Below are positions 49,670-60,007 of a stretch of DNA of 64,000 nt, one piece after another. The first letter of the stretch is position 1; every line of letters begins with the position of its first letter. Where the stretch lies: positions 124,001-188,000 of the forward strand of contig NZ_JACHWS010000003.1 in assembly GCF_014191505.1 (NCBI RefSeq), given 5' to 3'. A model generated the notes under the pieces. The model searched no databases and was not told where the DNA came from. It saw only the letters and a program-made list of their open reading frames with translations. A program made the translations under genes and the position numbers. The DNA comes from Hoyosella altamirensis. GTDB lineage: Bacteria > Actinomycetota > Actinomycetes > Mycobacteriales > Mycobacteriaceae.

Positions 49670-50920
49670 TCAATCGTTCACTGAACCGTGATTCGTTTCA
49701 GCCAAATTCAGTGCGAGTCCCGCCACAGGGCCGATAACGATGATCGCAGGAGGCCGGATTTCCTCCTTTTTGACCGTTTCTGCAACGCTGCCGAGCAGCG
49801 AGTGAGCAACCCGCTGTGTGCGAGTGGTCCCCTCCTGGATGACTGTCACTGGTGTGGTCTCGTCACGCCCGCCAGCAATGAGTGCAGTAGCGAATTGATC
49901 GATCCGTTCGACCCCCATGAGCAGCACGATCGTGCCTTTCATGCGGCCTAGCGCTGCCCAGTCGACAAGCGATTGGGGATGACCGGGCGGTACGTGTCCG
50001 CTGACGACCACGAACTCATGCGAGACACCTCGATGAGTGACCGGAACTCCGGCTGCCGCGGGCACCGCGATCGCACTTGTGATTCCTGGCACAACTGTGA
50101 CGGATATCCCAGCTTCTGCGCACGCGAGCAGCTCTTCGTAACCGCGCCCGAATACGTATGGGTCGCCGCCTTTGAGCCGCACGACGAATTTCCCGGCGCG
50201 GGCACGCGAAATCAGGGTGTCATTGATTGCTTCCTGAGCCATTGCCCGGCCGTAGGGGATCTTCGATGCGTCGATCACCTCGACGTGCGGGCCCAGTTCC
50301 GCGAGAAGTTCCGGCGGCGCTAGCCGGTCAGCGACGACCACGTCGGCCTGCGCAAGCAGCCGGCGGCCGCGCACGGTGATCAGGTCCGGGTCGCCCGGCC
50401 CGCCACCGACAAGAGCGACACCACTGCGCCGTGCGTCGTCCTCCGGGTGGTCGTCGACGACGCCGGATTGCAGGGCTTCCAGGATGGCGGAGCGGATTGA
50501 GGCGGACCGGCGATGGTCTCCCCCAGCGACCACGCCGACATTCAGTCCCTCATAGGACATTGAAGCAGGGGTGACAGCAGTGCCCTCGCGAGCGTTGTCA
50601 GCCCGCACGCAGAAGATCCGCAGCCCCTCCGCCTCGGCGACGATTGCGGCATTGACGGCCGGGTCATTAGTGGACGCAATCGCGTACCAAGCGTCGGCGA
50701 GGTCACCTGGCGCGTAGTCGCGCAGCGTGAGCGTGATGTGGCCTGACGCGGCCATCCCCTCGACAGCGGCGGTCGCTTCACGCGTGATGACTTCGACCTC
50801 GGCACCAACGGAAACAAGTAACGGCACTCGCCGCTGAGCCACCGACCCGCCGCCAACAACGACGACTCGCCGCCCAGCAAGCGCAAGACCCGCCAGATAC
50901 ACAGGATTGTCCCCGGCCAC
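49670..50920 (-). CDS. cysG: Siroheme synthase / uroporphyrinogen-III C-methyltransferase
   Basis: 416 residues from the GTG at 50920, with GAGGGAG 5-6 nt upstream; the open frame to 51070 is not homologous. N-terminal precorrin-2 dehydrogenase/ferrochelatase domain (VVVVGGGSVAQRRVPLL, with NAD site), C-terminal SUMT domain (VGGGPGDPDLITVRG, VVRLKGGDPYVFGRG, VVPGITSAIAVPAAAG). It turns uroporphyrinogen III into precorrin-2 and on to sirohydrochlorin/siroheme, the branch point to cobalamin. The middle CysG dimer domain seems shortened. It is close to cobB-cobO on the same strand. Confidence 0.93.
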   Translation of the reverse strand: MAGDNPVYLAGLALAGRRVVVVGGGSVAQRRVPLLVSVGAEVEVITREATAAVEGMAASGHITLTLRDYAPGDLADAWYAIASTNDPAVNAAIVAEAEGLRIFCVRADNAREGTAVTPASMSYEGLNVGVVAGGDHRRSASIRSAILEALQSGVVDDHPEDDARRSGVALVGGGPGDPDLITVRGRRLLAQADVVVADRLAPPELLAELGPHVEVIDASKIPYGRAMAQEAINDTLISRARAGKFVVRLKGGDPYVFGRGYEELLACAEAGISVTVVPGITSAIAVPAAAGVPVTHRGVSHEFVVVSGHVPPGHPQSLVDWAALGRMKGTIVLLMGVERIDQFATALIAGGRDETTPVTVIQEGTTRTQRVAHSLLGSVAETVKKEEIRPPAIIVIGPVAGLALNLAETNHGSVND

Positions 50921-51106
50921 GCGCGCTCCCTCTTTCCCGGTTATTCGCCACCAACCGCGATTACGTCTGCAACTACGGGTATAGACACTAGTGCGGCGAA
51001 CAAAGCGTCCATAATGCGAGGCTCCGGCGTGCGGCCGTGCGTACCCGTTGTGTGCACAGACGTGCAGCATCCGCGCGGAAATTCTGCGAGTTTGCGCACA
51101 GAAGCG

Positions 51107-51634
51107 TCAGGGGTGCCTCCAGCTCGCGACAGCGACAGCGCCGGTCACGAGGTTTCCTGTTGTTTTTGGGACGCGGACATGTATACAGGCATGCACATCG
51201 GGGCCCAGCGCCGCCATCACCGGAATGAGGTCCTTCCGCCACGCCGAGTCGCAGCACGTTCCGTAGACGCAGCTCTCACCGAGTACGTATTCCGTGTGAG
51301 CAACCGCCTCCGCATACCGCAGCGCAGCACAGATGGCCGCGGCCTCGGCAACGCTGGCCGTGCCAGTGTGAGATGCGACGCGCAGACTGGGGTGCGGGAC
51401 GGGAATGTCGTCGAGGACCGCCGCAGCGAAACCCTTAACCGCGATGAGCCCGAAGTTCTGCACGCCGTCAACGAGCGCGGGCAGGTGTTTCCGCTGGTCC
51501 AGCGTGCCCACCGCGTCGAAGGTGACGATCCCGGCCTGCTCGGCCAAGCCCCGGAGCATCGTCGTGACGTCGTCGGCCTGAGCGCGCAGCGATACCCCGA
51601 TCCCTGCTGCGGCAATCGTGGCGGGAACGGTCAC
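51107..51634 (-). CDS. CobE / CbiG C-terminal-domain-like cobalamin protein
   Basis: 175 residues. Residues 10-130 follow the CobE/CbiG_C pattern: GIGVSLRAQADDV at the N-terminus, DAVGTLDQRKHLPALV (cf. the 'ATxDxK' motif) and PHPSLRVASHTGTASVAEAAAI. The final 50 residues, with CVYGTCCDSAW, go beyond the usual end of the domain and have three cysteines. CbiG opens the precorrin/cobalt-precorrin-5 lactone; the stand-alone domain (CobE) is of unclear function. Its start overlaps cobB by 4 bp, which supports a corrin role. Assigned by pattern and context. Confidence 0.72.
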   Translation of the reverse strand: MTVPATIAAAGIGVSLRAQADDVTTMLRGLAEQAGIVTFDAVGTLDQRKHLPALVDGVQNFGLIAVKGFAAAVLDDIPVPHPSLRVASHTGTASVAEAAAICAALRYAEAVAHTEYVLGESCVYGTCCDSAWRKDLIPVMAALGPDVHACIHVRVPKTTGNLVTGAVAVASWRHP

Positions 51635-53037
51635 GGCGCGGACGCTGCTCGCGGATGCGCCACTGGCTGAGTCGCTCGCGCGGCCGCAACGAAACGCGCA
51701 ACTGCTGACGGATGACCGGCCGGATGAGTGTGAAGATACGACGCATGAACTGACTTACCGACGAATCCTTCACGAACTAACGCGCCTGCGTGGTCCCGCC
51801 ACCCCCACGCCGCGTCCGTTCCCTCAGCTTCTAGTAAATGCGTCCGGTGGAATTCGTGTCCAGTGACGCGTTCGCCCGCACGGAATGTGACGGAGTCGGA
51901 CAGCGCTGCGGCGTCTCGGTACCCGAGAACCAGGCGCTTGCCGAACACCGCATCAACGGCGATGACGCCCGCCATCGGGTACGCATCAACCTTGCGAGCG
52001 AGGTAGAGCAAACCTGCGCATTCGGCGACCACAGGCACCCCAGCCGCCGCTGCGTCGCGCACCTGGCTCAGCAGCGCCACGTTTTCCGCAAGCGCTGCCG
52101 CGTGGAGCTCTGGGAAACCACCTGGCAGTACGATCCCGGTGGTGCCGTCCGGCAGACCATCGGACAACGGGTCGAAGGTGGCAATGTCCGCTCCCGCTGC
52201 GCGCAGCAGCTCGTCGTGCTCCGCGTACCGGAACGTGAAGGCAGGCCCACTCGCCACAGCGATCAGGGGGCGGCATTGATGTGCAGCTCCGCTGCTCTCC
52301 CCCAGGGCAGCACCGGGGTCCCATGCCTCAGCCAGCACCGAAGACCGGGCGATCTGCCGGAGACCTGGCAGATCGATGCACGAGCGCGCTAATTCCCCCA
52401 TCGCGCGGATAGCCACGTCCGCTGCGCCTCCGTGCTCGGCAGCCGTCACGAGCCCTAGGTGCCGTGACGGCAGCGAAACCTCGCCATCACGCGGCACAAC
52501 GCCGAGAACACGCATTCCAGCGCGGTCACATGCTTCACGCAGGACGTGTTCGTGGCGATCACTTCCCACTTGATTGAGTATCACTCCGGCGATCCGGACC
52601 CTCGGATCGAAAGTCGCGAACCCGTGCAGCAGCGCGGCCAGACTCTGACTGTGCCCGCGAACATCAACAACCAGTACGACTGGGGCTCCGAGCAGCGCAG
52701 CTACCTGAGCGGTCGAGCCCTCGGCTAGCTCAGCGGAGCCGATGCGCCCGTCGAATAGCCCCATCACCCCTTCGACGATGGCGATATCGCACCCGACAGA
52801 GCCATGCTGGAACAGGGGGCCGACGAGCTCCGGTCTGGTCAGCACAGGATCGAGATTGCGTCCCGGCCGTCCTGTGGCGAGCGAATGGTACCCAGGGTCG
52901 ATGTAGTCGGGTCCGACCTTGAACGGCGCGACGCGTAGTCCTGAAGCCCGCAGCGCCGCCATGATCCCAGTGGCCAGTGTTGTTTTTCCGCTACCGGACG
53001 AGGGCGCGGCCAGAACAACGGCGGGGATGGTCACCAC
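51631..53037 (-). CDS. cobB: Hydrogenobyrinic/cobyrinic acid a,c-diamide synthase
   Basis: 468 residues from the first of two tandem GTG codons (53037 or 53034); the second gives a GTGA overlap with cobO. The amidoligase domain has a P-loop (APSSGSGKTTLATG), KVGPDYIDPGYH, and VEGVMGLFDG; the class I glutamine amidotransferase domain has the nucleophile in VAECAGLLYL and the histidine in TGHEFHRT. It amidates the a and c carboxylates of the corrin ring using glutamine and ATP. Downstream of cobO, as in Rv2849c-Rv2848c. Confidence 0.95.
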   Translation of the reverse strand: MVTIPAVVLAAPSSGSGKTTLATGIMAALRASGLRVAPFKVGPDYIDPGYHSLATGRPGRNLDPVLTRPELVGPLFQHGSVGCDIAIVEGVMGLFDGRIGSAELAEGSTAQVAALLGAPVVLVVDVRGHSQSLAALLHGFATFDPRVRIAGVILNQVGSDRHEHVLREACDRAGMRVLGVVPRDGEVSLPSRHLGLVTAAEHGGAADVAIRAMGELARSCIDLPGLRQIARSSVLAEAWDPGAALGESSGAAHQCRPLIAVASGPAFTFRYAEHDELLRAAGADIATFDPLSDGLPDGTTGIVLPGGFPELHAAALAENVALLSQVRDAAAAGVPVVAECAGLLYLARKVDAYPMAGVIAVDAVFGKRLVLGYRDAAALSDSVTFRAGERVTGHEFHRTHLLEAEGTDAAWGWRDHAGALVREGFVGKSVHASYLHTHPAGHPSAVARFVAAARATQPVAHPRAASAP

Positions 53038-53651
53038 TCGATACCCCGCTGGCCCTTGCGGCCAGCGTCCATAGGGTGCTTCACCTTCGTCATTTCTGTC
53101 ACCAGGTCGGCAGCTTCGATGAGTTCCTGCGGTGCATCGCGCCCAGTGATCACGACATGCTGTCTGCCTGGTCGGCTCCGCAGCGTATCGACGACCTCTC
53201 CGACGTCGACCCAGCCCCATTTCAGCGGGTACGTGAATTCGTCGAGGACGTAAAACCGGTGTGTTTCGGCCGCGAGCCGGCGCTGGATCTCGCGCCAGCC
53301 ATCCCGGGCAGCCTCCGCGTGATCAGCGTTGTCGCCGTGCTTTCGGATCCACGACCAGCCCTCACCCATCTTGTGCCACTCGACGGGAGCGCCCTGCCCT
53401 GTAGTGGTGTAGAGATCGCCGAGGGCGCGCAGTGCAGCTTCTTCCCCAACGCGCCACTTTGCACTCTTCACGAACTGGAAGACGCCAACATTGAAGCCCT
53501 GATTCCACGCGCGCAATGCCATTCCGAACGCAGCAGTTGATTTGCCCTTGCCGGGGCCGGTATGAACCGCGAGGACCGGTAAATTCCGGCGTTCACGTGT
53601 CGTCAGCCCATCGTCGGGAACGGTTCCAGCAACGGGCACACCCTTCGGCAT
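53031..53651 (-). CDS. cobO: Cob(I)yrinic acid a,c-diamide adenosyltransferase
   Basis: 206 residues from the ATG at 53651 with AAAGG 6 nt upstream; the longer open frame is unrelated. BtuR/CobO family: P-loop TGPGKGKSTAAFG at 31-43, VGVFQFVKSAKWR, and VLDEFTYPLKWGWV. It adds the adenosyl group to cobalt. It lies 46 bp downstream of the chelatase gene, in the order of mycobacteria. Confidence 0.95.
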   Translation of the reverse strand: MPKGVPVAGTVPDDGLTTRERRNLPVLAVHTGPGKGKSTAAFGMALRAWNQGFNVGVFQFVKSAKWRVGEEAALRALGDLYTTTGQGAPVEWHKMGEGWSWIRKHGDNADHAEAARDGWREIQRRLAAETHRFYVLDEFTYPLKWGWVDVGEVVDTLRSRPGRQHVVITGRDAPQELIEAADLVTEMTKVKHPMDAGRKGQRGIEW

Positions 53652-53697
53652 CGGCATCCTTTCGTCACGAGTACTGCCAACTGAGCTGGCTGCCAGA

Positions 53698-55677
53698 CTA
53701 TGCGGCTGCGCGGACAACACCCGTGACAGCATCCGCTGAAAGCTCGGCCAGCCGCACGTACCCACCTTGGAGATGACGGGAAAGATCGGCCGCCAGCCCG
53801 AGGCGGACCATTCCATGTTCACAGTCCACGGTGACGGACGCAATCCGCGCGCCCACCACAAGCCCTGCGGCCCGGTGCGCTCGTTTCACCGGTTCCGTTC
53901 CCGCAGTGGCGCGCCCATCCGTCAGGAGGACCACGAGTGCGCGTCGCTGCGCGTCACGGATACGCTCGCGCAACACCACCTCGCGTGCTTTGAGAAGACC
54001 TTCAGCCAGTGGCGTGCGACCGCCTGTGCGCAGCGCATCGAGGCGGCGAACCGCGATATCAATCGACGATGTAGGAGGCAAGACGAGTTCAGCCTGACGG
54101 CCCCGCAAAGTGATCACTGCCACCTTGTCTCGGCGCTGGTAAGCGTCACGAAGCAGGGAAATGACTGCTCCCGTCACGGCTGAAAGGCGGTCACGGGCCG
54201 CCATCGAGCCCGAGGCGTCGACAACGAACACTACGAGGTTGCCTTCCCTGCCTTCGTGCTCGGCGCCCCGCAAGTCTCTGGGCCGCACTGAGAAGCGGCC
54301 GCGGCTCGGCAGCTGCGCCGCGGCTTCGAGAATCGTCGCTGGTACATGCAACGCCCGCCCGCGAAACGCCGCAGGACGCACAATCCGTCCTCGCTGGGAC
54401 CGTGCACGCGAACGACGCCCGGGCGCCCCTTCTCCGGTTCCGGGTATCTCGAGCAGACGTGCCCGGAACGAACCCTGAGGAGGCGCGGAGCTGCGCTCGG
54501 GCGCGTTGCCTGAGGGACCTTCAGTGCCGCGGTCATCTGCACTCTCGGCAGCCGGGTCGCCGTCGGGAGGAGTTTGTCCGCCAGAAGGCGGCGGGCCCGG
54601 GTCTTCGGGGCCAGGGCCGTCTGGGCCAGGGCCGTCTGGGCCGGGATCGTCTGGGCCGGGGTCATCCGGGTCAGGCTCGGGCCCCCCAGCTTCCGCATCC
54701 TGGGCTGCCTTCGTCATCGCGTCGTCAAGCTGGTTCTGATCGAGACCGGGCTCGTCGAAGGGGTCCCTCCGCTGCCGGTGCGGCAGGGTGAGTTCCGCGG
54801 CAGCGCGGACATCGCCTTCTCCTACTTCGACCCCACCACGCCATGCCGCGTGCGCGATCGCGGTGCGTGCCATCACCAGGTCGGCGCGCATTCCGTCGAC
54901 ACCGAACTCCGCGCACAGTGATGCGATGCGCCGCACCTCCCGGTCAGGCAGGTTGACCGAAGCGAGCGCGTCTCGCGCCACTGCGATGCGCTCCGCCAGT
55001 TCGATGTCCTGCCCGTCGAATCGAGCGGCGAACCGATCGGGGTCGCGTTCGTAGTCAAGGCGGCGCCGGATCACCTCCGCTCGCACCCCCACATCACGTG
55101 AAGCGGAGACGTCGACGGTCAGGCCGAATCGGTCCAGCAACTGGGGCCTAAGCTCACCCTCCTCCGGGTTCATGGTCCCCACGAGAACGAACCTTGCGGG
55201 ATGCGTGTGCGAGAAACCATCGCGTTCGACGTGCACCCTGCCCATCGCGGCCGCATCGAGCAGAACGTCGACCAGGTGATCGTGCAGCAAATTCACTTCG
55301 TCTACGTACAGCACACCTTCGTGTGCATGCGCCAGCAGACCGGGCTGAAATGCCCGTTCCCCATCGCGGAGCACGCGCTCCAGGTCGATGGACCCGACCA
55401 CACGGTCCTCGGTGGCACCCACTGGCAGTTCCACGAGTCGCGCCGCACGGGGACCGTCCGGTGATCGAACGGGAGGCAGCAGCCTGGCGAGGGCGCGAAC
55501 TACTGTCGATTTGGCGGTGCCCTTTTCGCCACGGACGAGCACACCACCGATACCGGGGTGGATCGCACACAGAACCAGCGCGAGGCGCAACTGATCCTGC
55601 CCGACGATTGCGCTGAAGGGGAACCCTCGTTCAGCAGTCACGGCGTGGGTCATGGGGCACTCACTGAGGACGCTCAC
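53698..55677 (-). CDS. Magnesium/cobalt chelatase, fused I and D subunits (ChlI-ChlD type)
   Basis: 659 residues: AAA+ domain at about 10-330 with Walker [11 protein letters not shown], Walker [11 protein letters not shown] and [18 protein letters not shown]; a Pro/Asp/Gly-rich linker at about 345-420 that contains repeated DPGPD units; and a von Willebrand A domain with MIDAS DASGSM, plus T and D partners (TDGRATAG). As no photosynthesis genes are present, the likely role is cobalt insertion into the corrin ring with a CobN-type subunit, which is not in the window. Alternative start: the ATG at 55653. Corresponds to Rv2850c. Confidence 0.9.
   Translation of the reverse strand: MSVLSECPMTHAVTAERGFPFSAIVGQDQLRLALVLCAIHPGIGGVLVRGEKGTAKSTVVRALARLLPPVRSPDGPRAARLVELPVGATEDRVVGSIDLERVLRDGERAFQPGLLAHAHEGVLYVDEVNLLHDHLVDVLLDAAAMGRVHVERDGFSHTHPARFVLVGTMNPEEGELRPQLLDRFGLTVDVSASRDVGVRAEVIRRRLDYERDPDRFAARFDGQDIELAERIAVARDALASVNLPDREVRRIASLCAEFGVDGMRADLVMARTAIAHAAWRGGVEVGEGDVRAAAELTLPHRQRRDPFDEPGLDQNQLDDAMTKAAQDAEAGGPEPDPDDPGPDDPGPDGPGPDGPGPEDPGPPPSGGQTPPDGDPAAESADDRGTEGPSGNAPERSSAPPQGSFRARLLEIPGTGEGAPGRRSRARSQRGRIVRPAAFRGRALHVPATILEAAAQLPSRGRFSVRPRDLRGAEHEGREGNLVVFVVDASGSMAARDRLSAVTGAVISLLRDAYQRRDKVAVITLRGRQAELVLPPTSSIDIAVRRLDALRTGGRTPLAEGLLKAREVVLRERIRDAQRRALVVLLTDGRATAGTEPVKRAHRAAGLVVGARIASVTVDCEHGMVRLGLAADLSRHLQGGYVRLAELSADAVTGVVRAAA
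54593..54675. repeat. 15-bp tandem repeat encoding the DPGPD linker
   Basis: Consecutive 15-bp units, the two exact ones being GGGCCAGGGCCGTCT at 54608-54622 and 54623-54637, with diverged copies on either side. In frame with the chelatase gene, so repeat number would change linker length without frameshift. Confidence 0.75.
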
Positions 55678-55706
55678 CTACTGCTTTCGTTTGCCGACAA
55701 ACACTC

Positions 55707-57293
55707 TTATGTCGCAGGTTCAGCATCTTCGGGCACAGCAGGAACAGTGTCCTCTTGCGTTGTGAGCTTGAGAACCTTGTTGCTGTAGTCCCACACCTCA
55801 CGGTAGAGACTGGCGTTCTCGTTCAGCGACTGGCCGATCGACGGGATCGCGCCCTGCAAGTCCGTCTCCCACTTCTGATACCTGTCACCGAAGCAGCGCT
55901 CCAGCACCTCGAGCATCGCTGAGACACAGGTGGAGGCACCCGGCGACGCGCCCAGCAGACCAGCGATCGTGCCGTCCTCGGCTGCCACGATCGCGGTGCC
56001 GAGTTCGAGGGTGCCCTTCGTTTCTTTACCCGGACGAATCATCTGAACGCGCTGACCTGCAGTGATGAGTTCCCAGTCGCTTGCTTCAGCTTCCGGCACG
56101 AACTCTGCTAACGCGCCGATACGCGTGTCGTTCGACTGCAGAACCTGCTCAACCAGGTACTTCGTGAGGCCCATCTCGTTAAGACCCACACTCATCATCT
56201 GGAAAACGTTGTTGGGCTTAACCGAGAGGAACAGGTCCGAAAGGTGGCCTTCCTTGAGGAACTTCGGTGTCCAGCCCGCGTAGGGTCCAAACAGGAGTCC
56301 CCGATCGCCCCCGATCACCCGCGTATCGAGGTGCGGCACAGACATCGGCGGAGCACCGACCGCAGCTTTTCCGTAGACCTTCGCGTTGTGCGCTGCGATG
56401 AGGTCCGGGTTAGTGCACCGCAGGAACTGCCCGCTCACGGGAAATCCGCCGAAACCTTTGATTTCCTTGATTCCGGACTTCTGAAGGAGCGAGAGCGCGC
56501 CGCCTCCCGCGCCGACGAACACGAAACGAGCGCGGACGATGCGCTTGTCACCCGTTCGGACGTTTCGGATCGTCAGCTTCCAGCGTCCGTCGCTTTCCTT
56601 ACGCACGTCGCGCACTTCGTGGCCGAAACGAATGTCGCAGCCCGCCGCGCCCAGATACGTGAGGAGCTGACGCGTCAAAGCACCAAAGTCGACGTCGGTA
56701 CCGAGATCGAACCGGTTCAGTGCGACAGGATCGCTGAAATCCCGTCCTTGCGCCATCAGCGGTACCCACTCCGAGAACGCGTGCTTGTCCTCGGTGTACT
56801 CCATGCCCTCGAACAGGGTCTGGCTGGCAAGGGCGTCATACCGTGCGCGCAGGTACTTCACGCTGTCTTCACCATGCACGAAACTCATGTGCGGGATCGG
56901 GTTGATGAAGTCCTTGGGATTGCTGAGGATGCCCTTGTCGACGGCGTATGCCCAGTACTGCCGTGACACCTGGAAGCGCTCATTGATGTCGACGGCCTTG
57001 TCGACCGCAACGCTGCCGTCAGGCTGCTGTGGCGTGTAGTTCAGCTCGCACAGCGCCGAGTGGCCGGTGCCCGCATTGTTCCAGGGGTCGCTGCTCTCCG
57101 CGGCGGCGGCATTCAGCCTTTCGTACAAAGCAACTGACCAGTTGGGTTCGAGTTCGCTCAGCAGCGCACCCAGCGTGGCGCTCATGATTCCGGCGCCGAT
57201 TAGCGCTACATCGACCGACTGCTCGGTGCTGGTCGGTGCGCGGTCTGTCGAGTCGTCCCGCTTCCGCTCGTCATGTTTTGCCACTGGACTCAA
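55707..57293 (-). CDS. mqo: Malate:quinone oxidoreductase
   Basis: 528 residues. FAD-binding [19 protein letters not shown], then the family block [20 protein letters not shown] and the C-terminal [17 protein letters not shown]. It oxidises malate to oxaloacetate with electrons going to menaquinone at the membrane. The start is TTG at 57293, or GTG three codons later. No lipobox or membrane span is seen; it is peripheral. It is divergent from the hydrolase gene, in the order of mycobacteria (Rv2852c). Confidence 0.96.
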   Translation of the reverse strand: MSPVAKHDERKRDDSTDRAPTSTEQSVDVALIGAGIMSATLGALLSELEPNWSVALYERLNAAAAESSDPWNNAGTGHSALCELNYTPQQPDGSVAVDKAVDINERFQVSRQYWAYAVDKGILSNPKDFINPIPHMSFVHGEDSVKYLRARYDALASQTLFEGMEYTEDKHAFSEWVPLMAQGRDFSDPVALNRFDLGTDVDFGALTRQLLTYLGAAGCDIRFGHEVRDVRKESDGRWKLTIRNVRTGDKRIVRARFVFVGAGGGALSLLQKSGIKEIKGFGGFPVSGQFLRCTNPDLIAAHNAKVYGKAAVGAPPMSVPHLDTRVIGGDRGLLFGPYAGWTPKFLKEGHLSDLFLSVKPNNVFQMMSVGLNEMGLTKYLVEQVLQSNDTRIGALAEFVPEAEASDWELITAGQRVQMIRPGKETKGTLELGTAIVAAEDGTIAGLLGASPGASTCVSAMLEVLERCFGDRYQKWETDLQGAIPSIGQSLNENASLYREVWDYSNKVLKLTTQEDTVPAVPEDAEPAT

Positions 57294-57425
57294 CTTTCTT
57301 GTCCGGTCGTTCGGCGCCGGTCGGCCTTCTCCTGACAGTGTGTACTACCGGTGGGTAGGTTTCCCACACAGCGGTACCATCCTGCCCCAAATGTTCCCCT
57401 GCAGTATGCGCGATAGGGTGTGGGT

Positions 57426-58502
57426 GTGACGACATGGCGTGCTGACGTTTTGGGTGATTATTACCAACAGCACACGATCGAGCTCGGTTCCGATCCGGAC
57501 GGCGAGGGTGAGATCGTTGCGACGCTTGTTCGATATGTCCCGCCTGAAAACGCTGTTCCTGCACCTCACAGCACTGTCCTGTATGTCCATGGATACTCCG
57601 ACTATTTCTTCCAGCGGCATCTTGCTGACAGGTTCGCTGCCCAGGGTTACCGCTTCTATGCGCTTGACCTCCGAAAGTGCGGCCGGTCGCAGCGGCCCGG
57701 TCTCACGCCCCACTTTGTGACAGATCTCGCTCTCTACGACGAAGAGCTGAACGAGGCTTTGCGCCTCATCCGTATTGATGCGCAGGGGGACAATGCAGGG
57801 AAAGGCGATGCGGGGACGCGCGTCATCGTCGCTGCGCATTCGACAGGGGGGCTGATCGCCCCATTGTGGGTCGACCGCCTGAACAGAGAGCCCGGCGGTG
57901 CAAAGGGCGCAGGGATCCGGGGTCTCGTTCTCAACAGCCCATGGCTCGACATGCAGGGCTCATGGTGGCTGCGCAGCATCGGGACTGCCGCAATCGAGGC
58001 CGTCGGGCGAGTCCAGCCGATGAGGATCGCGCAGGACGCGAAGTTCGACGGCTATGGGACCAGCCTCCATACCGATCGCAAGGGCGAGTGGGAATACAAT
58101 CTCGACTGGAAACCCCACGGCGGTTATCCCGCCCGGTTCGGCTGGCTGCGCGCGATCCGGCGCGGGCATTTTTCCCTGCAGCGTGGGCTCGACGTGGGTG
58201 TGCCCGCACTGATCTTGAGGTCTTCGAAGACGTGGTTCTCGCCGCACTACGTTGCTGAGATCGATTCGGTGGACTGTGTTCTCGATGTCAGGCAGATCGC
58301 GCGATGGGCGGGCTGCATGGGCAATCGCACCGTTATCGTGCCCGTCCCGGGCGCACGGCACGACGTGTTCCTCTCGCAAAAGGGCGCACGCGAGACAGCT
58401 TTTCGTGAACTCGACGAGTTCCTCTCCTGGATTTCTGCAACCGACGGTCTAGCGAGCACGGACAGCGCCGCAATCCCCACGAGCACCGCAGTCGTATCCT
58501 GA
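57426..58502 (+). CDS. Alpha/beta hydrolase (lysophospholipase-like)
   Basis: 358 residues from a GTG at 57426 (another GTG lies at 57420). Hydrolase-fold motifs: VLYVHGYSDYFFQ (oxyanion side), YALDLRKCGRS, nucleophile Ser in VAAHSTGGLIAPL, Asp likely in the SVDCVLDV region and His in PGARHDVFLS. The layout fits monoacylglycerol-lipase-like serine hydrolases, and a homologue sits before mtr in mycobacteria (Rv2854). The substrate is unknown. No signal peptide. It ends 41 bp before mtr on the same strand. Confidence 0.87.
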   Translation: MTTWRADVLGDYYQQHTIELGSDPDGEGEIVATLVRYVPPENAVPAPHSTVLYVHGYSDYFFQRHLADRFAAQGYRFYALDLRKCGRSQRPGLTPHFVTDLALYDEELNEALRLIRIDAQGDNAGKGDAGTRVIVAAHSTGGLIAPLWVDRLNREPGGAKGAGIRGLVLNSPWLDMQGSWWLRSIGTAAIEAVGRVQPMRIAQDAKFDGYGTSLHTDRKGEWEYNLDWKPHGGYPARFGWLRAIRRGHFSLQRGLDVGVPALILRSSKTWFSPHYVAEIDSVDCVLDVRQIARWAGCMGNRTVIVPVPGARHDVFLSQKGARETAFRELDEFLSWISATDGLASTDSAAIPTSTAVVS

Positions 58503-58543
58503 AGCCTCGCGCTCACCACTGCATTGCGGGAGGGAAGCACTGA

Positions 58544-59920
58544 ATGGACCATTTCGACATCGCCATCATCGGTGCGGGCTCCGGCAACATGATCGTGAAC
58601 CGCCGGTTCGCCGACAAGTCAGTCGCGATCATCGAAGCGAACCGTTTCGGGGGTACGTGTCTCAACGTCGGGTGTATTCCGACGAAAATGTTCGCCTACA
58701 CCGCTGACGTGGCCGCTTCGATCGACAGTGCTTCCCGATTTGGCATCGACGCGGAAATTCACGGCGTCGACTGGCAGGCAATAGTGAAGCGCGTCTTCTC
58801 CAGAATCGACGGCAACGCTGCTGCTGCTGAACAGTTCAGGCAAGACAACCCGAACGTGACGGTCTTCAAGGAACACGCGAGCTTCACCGGCCCCAGCACG
58901 CTGGAGTTGTCCAGCGGACACCGCATCACCGCGGATCAGATCGTGATCGCTACAGGCGCCCGGGCGACGGTGCCTGAAGGTCTTCCGCGCCCCAGCGAGT
59001 CTCCCAAAGACTTGCGCCCGATCTATACCTCAGACACCATCATGCGCGCTGAGACATTTCCGCAGCGTCTGGTGATTCTTGGTGGCGGTTTCATCGCGGC
59101 CGAGTTCGCACACATATTCTCGTCGCTCGGCAGCGCCGTCACCCTGATATCTCGTGGCGAGCGGCTGCTGCGCCATCACGATGCGGCGGTTTCGGGTGTG
59201 TTCACCGATGTTGCGCGGTCACGCTGGGACGTGCGCCTGTGTTCGACTGCCGAATCTGTCGAGTCATCAGCGGATGAGGTGACCGTTGTGCTGGACGACG
59301 GTTCACGCGTGCAGGGCGATGCTCTCCTCCTGGCCCTCGGACGGCGTCCGAACAGCGACAATCTGGGCCTCGAGAACGCGGGTGTCTCGGTGCATGTTGA
59401 TGGTCGCGTGGTGGTTGACGACTATCAGCGAACGACAGCTGCCGGAGTTTGGGCGCTTGGTGACGTCTGCGCGCCGATACAGCTGAAGCACCTCGCCAAT
59501 CACGAGGCGCACGTCGTCGCTCACAATCTGCTCAATCCCGCGTCACCCAGGGCTGCCAATCACCGTTTCATCCCGTCCGGGGTCTTCACCTATCCGCAGA
59601 TCGCGAGCGTTGGGCTCACGAGTGAACAAGCAGAGGATGCGGGAATTGACTTCGCTGAATCGACCCATCATTACAAGGACACGGCGTTCGGGTGGGCCAC
59701 AGAGGACGCGCCTGGCTTTTGCAAGGTGCTCGCCGACCGTTCCACTGGGCAACTGATCGGCGCGCACGTCATCGGAGCGCACGCGACCACTGTTATTCAG
59801 CCGCTGATACAGGGAATGGTATTCGGCACCACACCGAAGCGGCTGGCCCGGGACCAGTTCTGGATCCACCCAGCGATCGCCGAAGTGGTGGAGAATGCGC
59901 TGGTCGGGCTGCGTATTTAA
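58544..59920 (+). CDS. mtr: Mycothione reductase
   Basis: 458 residues of the flavoprotein disulfide reductase family. FAD motif IAIIGAGSGN, redox-active Cys39 and Cys44 in GGTCLNVGCIPTK, NADPH motif VILGGGFIAAEFA, second FAD motif VWALGDVCAP, and the C-terminal base His with Glu in FWIHPAIAEVVENAL. It keeps mycothiol reduced, the thiol of actinobacteria. There is a GGAGGGAAG ribosome site before the ATG. This gene is a good marker for the actinobacterial origin. Confidence 0.96.
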   Translation: MDHFDIAIIGAGSGNMIVNRRFADKSVAIIEANRFGGTCLNVGCIPTKMFAYTADVAASIDSASRFGIDAEIHGVDWQAIVKRVFSRIDGNAAAAEQFRQDNPNVTVFKEHASFTGPSTLELSSGHRITADQIVIATGARATVPEGLPRPSESPKDLRPIYTSDTIMRAETFPQRLVILGGGFIAAEFAHIFSSLGSAVTLISRGERLLRHHDAAVSGVFTDVARSRWDVRLCSTAESVESSADEVTVVLDDGSRVQGDALLLALGRRPNSDNLGLENAGVSVHVDGRVVVDDYQRTTAAGVWALGDVCAPIQLKHLANHEAHVVAHNLLNPASPRAANHRFIPSGVFTYPQIASVGLTSEQAEDAGIDFAESTHHYKDTAFGWATEDAPGFCKVLADRSTGQLIGAHVIGAHATTVIQPLIQGMVFGTTPKRLARDQFWIHPAIAEVVENALVGLRI

Positions 59921-59952
59921 GACTCTGATGGCCCCGTCGCCGACCCCAATCA

Positions 59953-60007
59953 GGTCAAGTGGTCTTACCACTTGACCTCTTACCGGCTGACGTCTAATCT
60001 CGTTTCT
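59953..60007 (+). promoter_or_regulatory. FadR-type operator overlapping a leaderless promoter
   Basis: Perfect 25-bp palindrome at 59953-59977 with 11-bp arms GGTCAAGTGGT and ACCACTTGACC around CTT; its centre TGGTCTTACCA is the TGGTnnnACCA half-site pair of FadR/PdhR-type GntR regulators. The right arm contains -35 TTGACC (59972-59977), 17 bp precede -10 TAATCT (59995-60000), and the ATG at 60008 is at the expected transcription start. Binding would block RNA polymerase, implying autorepression. Confidence 0.75.

Noticed and set aside
54593-54675. Tandem repeat as a CRISPR-like array
   Set aside because: The units are 15 bp, contiguous, without spacers, and in frame with a protein linker.
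53698-55677. Chlorophyll-type magnesium chelatase indicating phototrophy
   Set aside because: No other bacteriochlorophyll genes are seen; the setting with cobO, cobB and siroheme synthase points to cobalt insertion.
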